DNA of 16,890 nucleotides from DASYAE01 sp036501535 (GTDB lineage Bacteria; Actinomycetota; Actinomycetes; Streptomycetales; Catenulisporaceae), in assembly GCA_036501535.1 (NCBI GenBank), contig DASYAE010000094.1, forward strand, positions 1-16,890, read 5' to 3'. The first letter of the stretch is position 1. Each line of letters starts with the position of its first letter. Shown in pieces: positions 7,299 to 14,513 of this stretch. A model generated the notes under the pieces. That model searched no databases and had not been told where the DNA came from. It saw only the letters and a list, made by a program, of their open reading frames with translations. A program made the translations under genes and the position numbers.

Positions 7299-8639
7299 AT
7301 GGGTCCTGCGGCGCAGGAGGATGCCGCGCCGGCACCGCAGTACGGCCCGTGCTTCTACCTCAGTTACGCGCACGCGACCGATCCCGGCGATCCGTCCGGC
7401 GGCGCGCGGGCCGGCTACTGGGTGCGCGAATTCTTCAAGGACCTCTGCGCGGAGCTGTGCCGGATCGATCCGCGCTGGTACGGCGGCGAGGGGCCGGGTT
7501 TCATCGACTGGGACGTGCCGCTCGGGGCGCGCTGGGACCGGCTGGTGGCGCAGAAGCTGGCCGGCTGCCGGGTGTTCGTCCCGCTCTACAGCCCGGAGTA
7601 CTTCAACCGGGAGGTCTGCGGCCGGGAGTGGACCGTGTTCCGCGACCGGCAGGCGGACCACCTGCGGCGCACCGCCTGGCTCGCCGACGCGATCGTGCCG
7701 GTGCTGTGGCAGCCGGTCTCCGACCCGATGCGGCCGGTGCAGTCCCGCGAGGTCTCGCTCGCCTCCTACGGCGGCAGCAGCCGGTATCTGCAGCGCGGGA
7801 TCTACGAGCTGATCCGGCTCGACCGGGACGGCGAATACGCGAAGGTGATCCGGGACCTGGCCGCGGACGTGGACCGCAGGGCGCGCGACGCGGCGCCGGT
7901 GCCGGCCCGCGCCGCGGACTTCTCCCGGGTCAGGCCGCTGTTCGGGATGCGCGCCGAATCGGGCTCGCACCGGCTGCCGCTGTACATAAGCATCGCCGCC
8001 CCCGACGTGCGCACCCTGCCGCCTGGCCGCGACCGCGACTACTACGGCGACCATTCGGCCGACTGGAACCCCTATCACCCGAACAGCCTGCAGTCGATGT
8101 GCGAGTGGGCGGCTCACTCGGTACGCGAACTCGGCTACGAGCCGGTCGCCGGGGCGCTGGTGCGCGAGTCGCCGGAGCTGCGGCCGGCCCGGCGCTACGC
8201 CCCCGGCGGGCACGGGGGCCTCGACCCGGACGGCCCGGGGCTGGTCCTGGTCGATCCCTGGGTCACCCACACCCAGCTCTCCCGGCGCAACGTCTCCGAG
8301 CTCGACCAGCGCCGCAAACCCTGGGTCAGGGTGCTGATCCCGTGGAACGCGGAGGACCGGCAGACCATGGACAACGAGCTGATGCTGACCGGCCGGCTGC
8401 AGCAGGCCATGCCGTGGAGCCTGCAGGCCTGGCGCAGCAGCTGCCCGCACGGCCTGGAGCACCTGCGCAACCTCGACGAGTTCGAACGGGCCCTGCCGCT
8501 CGTGGTGGAGCGCGCGCGAAAGCACTACATCAACGCGTCGTACCGGTCCGACCAGCCGCTCGGCGGCTTCAAGCCGCGGCCCCGGCTGAGCCAGGGGGAC
8601 ACCGGGGCGGCCGACCGGCGGCCTACCGAGGAGGTCTGA
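7299..8639 (+). CDS. fxsC: FxsC: TIR-domain protein of the FxSxx-COOH system
   Basis: This 446-residue protein has an N-terminal TIR-like domain (about 16-190) and an FxsC-type C-terminal domain (about 215-440). TIR features are the first strand F-Y-L-S-Y (19-23), the loop-strand F-I-D-W-D-V-P-L-G (68-76), V-F-V-P-L-Y-S-P-E-Y-F (92-102) and E-V-C-G-R-E-W (105-111), placing E110 where catalytic TIR NADases have their glutamate. The C-terminal domain carries family-typical Y-Y-G, S-A-D-W-N-P-Y-H-P-N-S, V-L-V-D-P-W-V and W-V-R-V-L-I-P-W-N. No signal peptide or membrane segment is seen, so it should be cytoplasmic. It is followed 1 nt later by the FxsT-type gene, implying stoichiometric co-production. 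TIR-domain function, and specifically NAD+ cleavage or nucleotide signalling, is inferred from fold and the Glu, not proven by sequence. Confidence 0.9.
   Translation: MGPAAQEDAAPAPQYGPCFYLSYAHATDPGDPSGGARAGYWVREFFKDLCAELCRIDPRWYGGEGPGFIDWDVPLGARWDRLVAQKLAGCRVFVPLYSPEYFNREVCGREWTVFRDRQADHLRRTAWLADAIVPVLWQPVSDPMRPVQSREVSLASYGGSSRYLQRGIYELIRLDRDGEYAKVIRDLAADVDRRARDAAPVPARAADFSRVRPLFGMRAESGSHRLPLYISIAAPDVRTLPPGRDRDYYGDHSADWNPYHPNSLQSMCEWAAHSVRELGYEPVAGALVRESPELRPARRYAPGGHGGLDPDGPGLVLVDPWVTHTQLSRRNVSELDQRRKPWVRVLIPWNAEDRQTMDNELMLTGRLQQAMPWSLQAWRSSCPHGLEHLRNLDEFERALPLVVERARKHYINASYRSDQPLGGFKPRPRLSQGDTGAADRRPTEEV
8628..8634 (+). promoter_or_regulatory. Shine-Dalgarno site of fxsT inside fxsC
   Basis: GAGGAGG lies 6 nt before ATG 8641, within the last codons of fxsC. 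It fixes the fxsT start and shows that this downstream gene can initiate on its own as well as by coupling. Confidence 0.85.
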
Positions 8640-8640
8640 C

Positions 8641-11600
8641 ATGTCCGGATCGGGCGGAAGGCACGGCGGACAGGTCGTCACGTTCTACTCCTACAAGGGC
8701 GGCACCGGCCGCACGATGGCGCTGGCCAACGTCGCCTGGATCCTGGCCGCGAACGGCAAGCACGTGCTGATCGTGGACTGGGACCTGGAGTCGCCGGGCC
8801 TGCACCGGTACTTCCCGCAGTCGGTGCTGCCGGCCGAGTCGCTCGGCGACACCAAGGGCGTGATCGACATGGTGCGCGAGTTCGAGTACGCGGCCACCCT
8901 CGACGAGCCGGGCCGGCCGCTGCACTGGCAGCGCGAGTACGCCCGGATCCACGACCACGCCATCCGGCTGCGCTGGCCGTTCTCCGGCGGCGGGTACATC
9001 CACTTCCTGTCCGCGGGGCTGCAGAACAACAACTACTCGGCCGCGGTGGCCAGCCGGGACTGGGACAAGTTCTACGAGGACCTCGGCGGCGGCGACCTGT
9101 TCGACGCGATGCGCGAGGACATGAAGGAGAACTACGACTTCGCGTTCGTCGACAGCCGCACGGGGCTGAGCGACGTCGCCGACATCTGCACCCTGCACCT
9201 GCCGGACGTGCTGGTCAACTGCTTCACCCTGAACAACCAGAACATCGACGGCGCGGCGCGGGTGGCGCGCACCGTGGCCGGCCAGAGCAACGACCACGTC
9301 ATCAGGATCCTGCCGGTGCCGATGCGGGTCGACGACGCGGAGAAGGACAAGGCGGACGCGGGCCGGGCGGCGGCCCGGGCCCAGTTCGGCGACCTGGTCG
9401 GCGACGGCGACCCGGGGCAGGCCTCGCGCTACTGGGGCTCGGTCGAGGTGCCCTACCAGGCTTTCTACAACTACGAGGAGACGCTGGCGGTCTTCGGCGA
9501 CCAGCCCGGCCTGCCCGGCTCGCTGCTGGCCGCCTACGAGCGGCTGACCTCGGCGCTGACCGACGGCGAGGTCAGCGTACTGCCGGCGATGACCGACACC
9601 GAGCGCAAGGTGCTGCTGGACGAGGTCTCCCGGCGCCGGCTGCCCGCGCCGGACGAGGTCACCGTGCTGTACCTGGCGCAGGACCGGATGTGGGCGGACT
9701 GGGTGGAGTCGGCGCTGCGCCAGGTCGGCGTGCGCTCGGGCATCGCCGCGCTGCGCGCCGCCCAGGGGCCGCAGCCGCCGGACGGCGGGTACGCCGACCG
9801 CGTGATCGCCGTGATGTCCGCGGACTTCCAGCGGGACCGGCAGGCGATGGCGACCGCGCGCACGCTGGCCGACACCGGCCGGCTCGTCGCCGTCGCGGTC
9901 TCCGAGATGCGCCTCGAGGCGCGCCTGTCCAACACCCCGACGGTCGAGCTCGCCGGCCTCGCCGAGCGGGACGCTTTCAGCTCCCTGCTGCGCGGGCTGG
10001 GCCTCGGCGACACCGATCCGGTGGGCCTGCCGACCGGCTCCGGCGCCCGGTTCCCCTCGATCACGCCGCGGGTCTGGGGCAACGTGCCGGCCCGCAACGC
10101 CTCGTTCACCGGCCGCGACTCGATGATGGAGCGGCTGCGCGACCAGGTGGTCGGCGGCTCGCCCGCGGTGATCCTGCCGGTCGCCCTGCACGGCCTCGGC
10201 GGCGTCGGCAAGACCCAGCTCGCGCTCGAGTACGCGCACCGGTTCAAGGCCGACTACGACCTGGTCTGGTGGGTCAACGCGGAGGACCCGGCGTTCATCA
10301 ACACCGCGATGTCCGACCTCGCCTCGCGGCTCGGCCTGGGCAGCAGCGAGAGCGTGCCGGAGACCGCGGCGGCGGCCCGCGACGCGCTGCGCCGCGGCGA
10401 GCCGTACGACCGCTGGCTGCTGGTCTTCGACAACGCGCGGGAGCCGGGCGAGCTGGCCGCGCACATGCCGGACCTGCCCGGCGGCGGCAACGGCCACATC
10501 CTGGTCACCTCGCGCATCCAGACCTGGGCGCACCAGGGCGCCGAGGCGCTGGAGGTGGACGTGTTCACCCGGGCCGAGACGGTCGAGCACCTGACCCGCG
10601 CGGTGCCGGGGCTCGGCGACGCGGAGGCCTCGGCGATCGGCGAGCTGGTCGGCGACCTGCCGCTGGCCGTGGAGACCGCGGCGGCGTGGCTGGCCAGCAG
10701 CGCGGTGCCGGCGAGCCAGTACCTCGAGGCGCTGGCCGCCGAGTCGACCCGGGTGCTGTCGCTGAACAAGCCGCAGGACTACCCGGAGACCGTCGCGGCC
10801 GCCTGGAACCTGGCCATCGGCCGGCTGCGGGAGCGCGAGCCGGCGGCCGGGCGGCTGCTGGAGCTGTGCGCGTTCATGAACCCGAACGCGATCTCGATCG
10901 AGCTGGTGCAGTCCGACCAGATGGCCGCCGCGCTGCGGCCGTACAACGAGTTCGTCACCGAGAAGATGGTCATCGGCAAGGTGACCCGGGAGGCGGTGCT
11001 GCTCTCCCTGATCAAGGCGGACCCGAACCAGAACGCGCTGGTCATGCACCGGCTGGTGCAGCAGGCGGTGCGCGACCAGCTGGACAACGACCAGCAGGAG
11101 TCCACCTCGCACGCGGTGCACGAGATCCTGGCCGGCGCCCGCCCCCCGTCCGGCGACATCGACGACCCGTCGACCTGGCCGCTGTACGCCAACATCTGGC
11201 CGCACCTGACCCCGTCCCGGGCGGTCGAGTGCCTGCAGGACCATGTCAGGCAGCTGCTGATCGACCGGGTGCGCTACCTGTGGAAGCGCGGCGAGTTCGA
11301 CCAGGGGCTGGATCTGGGCCGGTCGCTGGAGTCGGCCTGGGAGGCCAACGTCGAGACGTACGGCCGGGAGACGGCGGGCGGCCTGTCGCTGTACCGGCAG
11401 CTGCTCAACCTGCGCACCCACGTCGCCAGCATCATGCGCTCGCAGGGCCGCTATCAGGAGTCGTACGACCTGGACCTGGCGGTGCTGGGGGACCAGAACC
11501 GGGTGCTGTTCCAGGGCCACCCGCACGCGCTGCTGACCGCCAGCTGCCTGGCCGCCGACCTGCGCGGGCTCGGCCGCTACGAGGAGTCGCTGGGCATGGA

Positions 11601-12594
11601 GCGGACCACGTACGAGGACCACAAGCGGGCCCTCGGCGAGGACCACTCGCGCACCCTGAGCGCGGCGAACAACCTGGCCATCTCGCTGCGCCTGGTCGGC
11701 GACTTCAGCAAGGCGCTGGAACTGGACGAGGACACGGTCAACCGGCGCCGCGTCGTCTCCGGCGACCGGCATCCCTACACCCTGGCGACCCGCTCGAACC
11801 TGGCCCGGGACCTGCGCGACACCGGCCAGTACACGCAGTCGGCGAACATCCTGCGCTCGATCCTGGACGATTTCCGCGAGGTGCTCGGCGAGAACGGCAT
11901 CGAGACGCTGCGCGCGGCCAAGAGCCTGGCGGTGTCGCTGCGCAAGGCGGACCGGCTGGACGAGGCGCTGACGCTCAGCCAGCAGACCTACGAGCGCTAC
12001 CAGCGCGAGTTCGGCCGGGAGAACCCGGACTCGCTGGCCTGCGCGGCGGCGGTGGCCGCGGACCTCTCCGCGATCGGCGACCAGGCCGGCGCGATCCGGA
12101 TGGCGGAGGAGGTGCTCGAAAGCTACCGGCACAGCCTCGGCGAGCAGCACCCGTTCACCCTGTCCCTGGTCAACAACCTGGCGACCTACGTGCGCAAGCA
12201 GGGCGACCCGGACCGGGCCCGGACGCTGTGCGAGCAGGCCAGGGCGGGCCTGACCGCGCTGCTCGGCCCGGCGCACCACTACTCGCTGGCCGCGTCGGGC
12301 AACCTGGCCAACGCGCTGGCCGACGCGGACGAGCTGCCCAAGGCCGCGGAGCTGGAGCGGACCGTGGCCGACGGCTTCCGGGCCACGGTCGGGCTGCAGC
12401 ACCCGGACACGCTGGCGGCCGAGAGCAACCGGCTGCTGACCATCGCGGCGCTCGGCGACACCGCCCGGGTGCTCTCCCAGCGCGAGCGGCTGCTGAACCT
12501 GGTGACGAACGCGCTGGGCGAGCACCACGGCAACGCGCTGGCGGTGCGGGAGGGCGTGCGGCTGGACTGGGACGTGGAGCCGCAGCCGGTGTGA
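8641..12594 (+). CDS. fxsT: FxsT-type ATPase/TIR-like/NB-ARC/TPR protein of the FxSxx-COOH system
   Basis: This 1317-residue multidomain protein has four parts. Residues 10-300 form a ParA/MinD-like ATPase with a deviant P-loop K-G-G-T-G-R-T (19-25), where Arg replaces the usual Lys, plus V-D-W-D-L-E (45-50) and F-A-F-V-D-S-R-T-G (167-175). Residues about 338-452 look like a TIR-type alpha/beta domain (V-T-V-L-Y-L-A-Q-D, then D-R-V-I-A-V-M-S-A-D-F) that lacks the C-x-x-E active-site pattern. Residues about 485-810 are an NB-ARC/STAND NTPase: Walker A G-L-G-G-V-G-K-T (518-525), Walker B L-L-V-F-D-N (593-598), H-I-L-V-T-S-R (619-625) and an MHD-like V-M-H-R (801-804). Residues 918-1317 are TPR-like repeats, eight of them in perfect 42-residue register. 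STAND proteins act as ligand-gated switches: the repeats sense, the NTPase oligomerises. The ligand here is unknown; FxsA or its matured form is a reasonable guess. The gene ends in a strong hairpin. Confidence 0.92.
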   Translation: MSGSGGRHGGQVVTFYSYKGGTGRTMALANVAWILAANGKHVLIVDWDLESPGLHRYFPQSVLPAESLGDTKGVIDMVREFEYAATLDEPGRPLHWQREYARIHDHAIRLRWPFSGGGYIHFLSAGLQNNNYSAAVASRDWDKFYEDLGGGDLFDAMREDMKENYDFAFVDSRTGLSDVADICTLHLPDVLVNCFTLNNQNIDGAARVARTVAGQSNDHVIRILPVPMRVDDAEKDKADAGRAAARAQFGDLVGDGDPGQASRYWGSVEVPYQAFYNYEETLAVFGDQPGLPGSLLAAYERLTSALTDGEVSVLPAMTDTERKVLLDEVSRRRLPAPDEVTVLYLAQDRMWADWVESALRQVGVRSGIAALRAAQGPQPPDGGYADRVIAVMSADFQRDRQAMATARTLADTGRLVAVAVSEMRLEARLSNTPTVELAGLAERDAFSSLLRGLGLGDTDPVGLPTGSGARFPSITPRVWGNVPARNASFTGRDSMMERLRDQVVGGSPAVILPVALHGLGGVGKTQLALEYAHRFKADYDLVWWVNAEDPAFINTAMSDLASRLGLGSSESVPETAAAARDALRRGEPYDRWLLVFDNAREPGELAAHMPDLPGGGNGHILVTSRIQTWAHQGAEALEVDVFTRAETVEHLTRAVPGLGDAEASAIGELVGDLPLAVETAAAWLASSAVPASQYLEALAAESTRVLSLNKPQDYPETVAAAWNLAIGRLREREPAAGRLLELCAFMNPNAISIELVQSDQMAAALRPYNEFVTEKMVIGKVTREAVLLSLIKADPNQNALVMHRLVQQAVRDQLDNDQQESTSHAVHEILAGARPPSGDIDDPSTWPLYANIWPHLTPSRAVECLQDHVRQLLIDRVRYLWKRGEFDQGLDLGRSLESAWEANVETYGRETAGGLSLYRQLLNLRTHVASIMRSQGRYQESYDLDLAVLGDQNRVLFQGHPHALLTASCLAADLRGLGRYEESLGMERTTYEDHKRALGEDHSRTLSAANNLAISLRLVGDFSKALELDEDTVNRRRVVSGDRHPYTLATRSNLARDLRDTGQYTQSANILRSILDDFREVLGENGIETLRAAKSLAVSLRKADRLDEALTLSQQTYERYQREFGRENPDSLACAAAVAADLSAIGDQAGAIRMAEEVLESYRHSLGEQHPFTLSLVNNLATYVRKQGDPDRARTLCEQARAGLTALLGPAHHYSLAASGNLANALADADELPKAAELERTVADGFRATVGLQHPDTLAAESNRLLTIAALGDTARVLSQRERLLNLVTNALGEHHGNALAVREGVRLDWDVEPQPV
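11518..12525 (+). repeat. Eight 126-bp (42-residue) TPR-like units in fxsT
   Basis: Units begin with a pattern like G-x-x-H-P-x-T-L and continue with N-L-A-x-x-L-R-x-x-G and A-L-x-L. The first-position His or its equivalent falls at residues 960, 1002, 1044, 1086, 1128, 1170, 1212 and 1254, and again at 1296, with exactly 42 residues each time and no insertions. At the nucleotide level the units are diverged, so this is an old protein repeat rather than a recent DNA duplication. Confidence 0.85.
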
Positions 12595-12606
12595 CCCGGC
12601 TGCGGC
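12579..12606. terminator. Hairpin terminator spanning the fxsT stop codon
   Basis: GCCGCAGCCGG (12579-12589) and CCGGCTGCGGC (12596-12606) form a perfect 11-bp inverted repeat around the 6-nt loop TGTGAC, which includes the fxsT stop TGA. There is no T-tract, as is common for actinomycete terminators. It lies between the convergent fxsT and membrane-protein genes (21-nt gap), so it can serve both directions. Confidence 0.65.
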
Positions 12607-12615
12607 CCGGCGGCA

Positions 12616-13878
12616 CTAAGGCTGCTGCCAGTCGGCGGGGTTCGTGCCGAACGAGGTCAGCTGGGTGATCGCCGTGTTGGCCAGACTCTGGCTGTACTGC
12701 GAGTGCACGAAAACCCCTACGTAGACGTCGATGCCGTTGAGAACGCTGAACGCCAGCTTGAGCGAAGGGGTGCCCTGAGAGGGCGGGATCACGGTGTCCT
12801 GCACGGTCGGCGCCGTAGAGCTTCCGGCCGGTTCCGAGGGCGTCGACGACGATGGGGACGTCGGCTGGGACGAAGACGTCGTCGGCGGTGATGTAGTCGT
12901 CCGCGCAGGCGGCGTGGTCGGCCGGGTTGCGGGCGTCGTCGACCCGGGCGCGGCGGCGGAAGAGCCGAACGGGTCGCGCTCCGGGACGCCGTTCGGTATC
13001 AGGCACCCGCTCTGATACGAGCCCAGCCAGGAGATCGTCGGGTAATCGCACTTGGTGCCGTTCTGCCGGGTCAGACCGGTGTCGCCGGCGAATCCCGTGA
13101 TGATGAGCTGCTCGGCGCCCGGACCGGGGCCCAGATATCCGGAGATGCTGAACTCGAGGCCGCTGTCGTCCACCGGCTGTGTCAGCATTACGCTCTCGTT
13201 GCTGAGCCCGGCCGGGGCGCCGGAGGGTACGAGCGGGACTTTGAACGGTGTGGGGGTGGTGTCCGCCGTGGCGGCGATGTGCAGCAGGGTCGCCCCGTCC
13301 GCCTGCGGATCGTACAGTACGGCCCAGTATCCCGAGGCCGTCCTCCACACGATGGAGCCCTGCAGGACGACGGTCTGCAGTCCCGCGGTGTAGGAGTAGT
13401 ACCAGACCGGGTTGCCATCGACGGTCCCGACCCGGGTCGGCTTCTCATCGGCCGGGACGCCCGCCACCGGCGCAGTGTTGGGCAGCACCTGGTCACCGTC
13501 GGCCGGGAGCAGCGTCAGCTGTGGCCCCGCGCCGATGGTCATGTTCCCCCACACCGCGGAGATCTCGGAAGAGTCGGTGTTGGCCAGATAGGTGTATGCC
13601 TTCGGGGGCTCCGGAAGCCACCCGAACCGCCCCGGAGCGAGCAACGAGGCGCCTCCCGTCGTGCCGGGCTGTGCCTGGCGGGCGCCGGGTAGCGTGGTGA
13701 CCAGCAGCGCGGCGACCGCGACTGCTGCCGCCGCCGAAAGCGAACGTGTCGTACGGCGCCGGTGCAGCAGGTGGCGGCCGCGTCGCAGCAGCCGCTCGGC
13801 GTTCACGGCGGTGGGCGGAAGCGGGCCGTCGAAGACCTTGTCGAGCACGGCGGTCACGAACTCATCGTCCTGGGACAT
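12616..13878 (-). CDS. Single-pass membrane protein, probable regulator of the adjacent ECF sigma factor
   Basis: This 420-residue protein has a short basic cytoplasmic N-terminus (1-44; motif L-L-R-R-G-R-H-L-L-H-R-R-R), one transmembrane segment at about 46-63, and a large extracytoplasmic part. The outer part contains a globular region (about 80-295, with Cys277 and Cys292 that could pair), a Ser/Thr/Pro-rich linker (about 306-358) and a conserved-looking tail (360-420, L-K-L-A-F-S-V-L-N-G-I-D-V-Y-V-G-V-F-V). The start ATG 13876-13878 overlaps the end of the sigma gene by 17 nt and follows AGGAGG with an 8-nt spacer. This arrangement is typical of sigma/anti-sigma pairs, but the N-terminus has no HxxxCxxC zinc anti-sigma motif, so the anti-sigma role is inferred from context only. 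Confidence 0.75.
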   Translation of the reverse strand: MSQDDEFVTAVLDKVFDGPLPPTAVNAERLLRRGRHLLHRRRTTRSLSAAAAVAVAALLVTTLPGARQAQPGTTGGASLLAPGRFGWLPEPPKAYTYLANTDSSEISAVWGNMTIGAGPQLTLLPADGDQVLPNTAPVAGVPADEKPTRVGTVDGNPVWYYSYTAGLQTVVLQGSIVWRTASGYWAVLYDPQADGATLLHIAATADTTPTPFKVPLVPSGAPAGLSNESVMLTQPVDDSGLEFSISGYLGPGPGAEQLIITGFAGDTGLTRQNGTKCDYPTISWLGSYQSGCLIPNGVPERDPFGSSAAAPGSTTPATRPTTPPARTTTSPPTTSSSQPTSPSSSTPSEPAGSSTAPTVQDTVIPPSQGTPSLKLAFSVLNGIDVYVGVFVHSQYSQSLANTAITQLTSFGTNPADWQQP

Positions 13879-14413
13879 GGCGGAGTCCTCCTGTTCCGGT
13901 CTGGGGTGAGTGCGATGTCTCGAGGGCCTGGCGCAGTGCGGCCAGACCGCGCGAGGTCTGGCTCTTGACGGTTCCCGGCGAGCACGCCAGCAGCGCGGCG
14001 GTCTCCTCGATCGACAGGTCGCAGTAGAAGCGCAGCACGACGGCGGCGCGCTGGCGGGCCGGGACGGCGCCGAGGGCGGCCAGCACGTCGAGCGATCCGG
14101 CGTGGTCCACGTCGGGCGCCGCCGGATCCGCGGTGATCTCGTCGAGCTGTTCCCGGCGCAGGGTGATCGTCCGCCACCAGGGTGTTCTCTGCTCGCTGAG
14201 AAAGAGGTTGACCAGGATCGCCCGGACGTAGGCGTCGAAGTTGTCCGCCCGCCTCGCCTTGTCCCAGTTCAGGTAGAGCTTGAGGAACGCGGACTGGACC
14301 AGGTCGTCGGCCCGGTCCCAGTCGCGGCACAGCAGGACCGCGACGCGGCGCAGCCATGCGGTCCGGTTCTGCACGTACTCGGTGAAGTCGGCGTCGCGCT
14401 GGCGATTCGCCAT
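13862..14413 (-). CDS. SigE-family ECF RNA polymerase sigma factor
   Basis: This 183-residue group IV sigma factor has region 2 at about 19-83 (W-L-R-R-V-A-V-L-L-C-R-D-W-D-R-A-D-D-L-V-Q-S, then F-D-A-Y-V-R-A-I-L-V-N-L) and region 4 at about 110-163 (V-P-A-R-Q-R-A-A-V-V-L-R-F-Y-C-D-L-S, then helix-turn-helix C-S-P-G-T-V-K-S-Q-T-S-R-G-L). It redirects RNA polymerase to a dedicated promoter set. The start at ATG 14411-14413 is preceded by GAGGG with about 6 nt spacing; an upstream ATG at 14450-14452 would add 13 basic residues without homology. It is the first gene of a two-gene operon with the membrane protein that overlaps it by 17 nt. Confidence 0.92.
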   Translation of the reverse strand: MANRQRDADFTEYVQNRTAWLRRVAVLLCRDWDRADDLVQSAFLKLYLNWDKARRADNFDAYVRAILVNLFLSEQRTPWWRTITLRREQLDEITADPAAPDVDHAGSLDVLAALGAVPARQRAAVVLRFYCDLSIEETAALLACSPGTVKSQTSRGLAALRQALETSHSPQTGTGGLRHVPGR

Positions 14414-14452
14414 GTGGTTCCCTCGTGTCCGTGATCGGCGTTTGGGCACCAA

Positions 14453-14482
14453 GAAGACAAGAGGTGTCCGGCCCGGGGTTGC
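14453..14482 (-). promoter_or_regulatory. Possible ECF-type promoter of the sigma operon
   Basis: On the - strand GCAACC (14482-14477) is followed 18 nt later by GTCTTC (14458-14453), about 40 nt before the sigma start codon. The -35 AACC and -10 GTC cores are of the type used by ECF sigma factors, which often activate their own promoter. The spacer is 1-2 nt longer than usual, so this is tentative. Confidence 0.3.
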
Positions 14483-14513
14483 ACGGCCGGGGCAGGAATC
14501 GCAGGATCCGTCG

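Noticed and set aside
7167..8681. 500-codon N-terminal extension of the AidB-like protein on the - strand
   Set aside because: The extension is antisense to fxsC and low in complexity. AidB-family proteins begin near the ATG at 7166.
11518..12525. Possible tandem DNA repeat or CRISPR-like array with 126-bp period
   Set aside because: The period reflects 42-residue protein repeats. The units are diverged at nucleotide level and there are no identical repeats with unique spacers.
8623..12528. Very long open frame (1301 codons) on the - strand opposite fxsT
   Set aside because: It is antisense to fxsT, a gene with clear domains. The Val/Gln/Arg/Gly-rich translation has no recognisable motif and is the usual shadow frame of high-GC coding DNA.
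12847..12958. GC-rich GTC/GGC-repetitive stretch as a mobile or regulatory repeat
   Set aside because: It simply encodes the Ser/Thr/Pro-rich linker of the membrane protein on the - strand.
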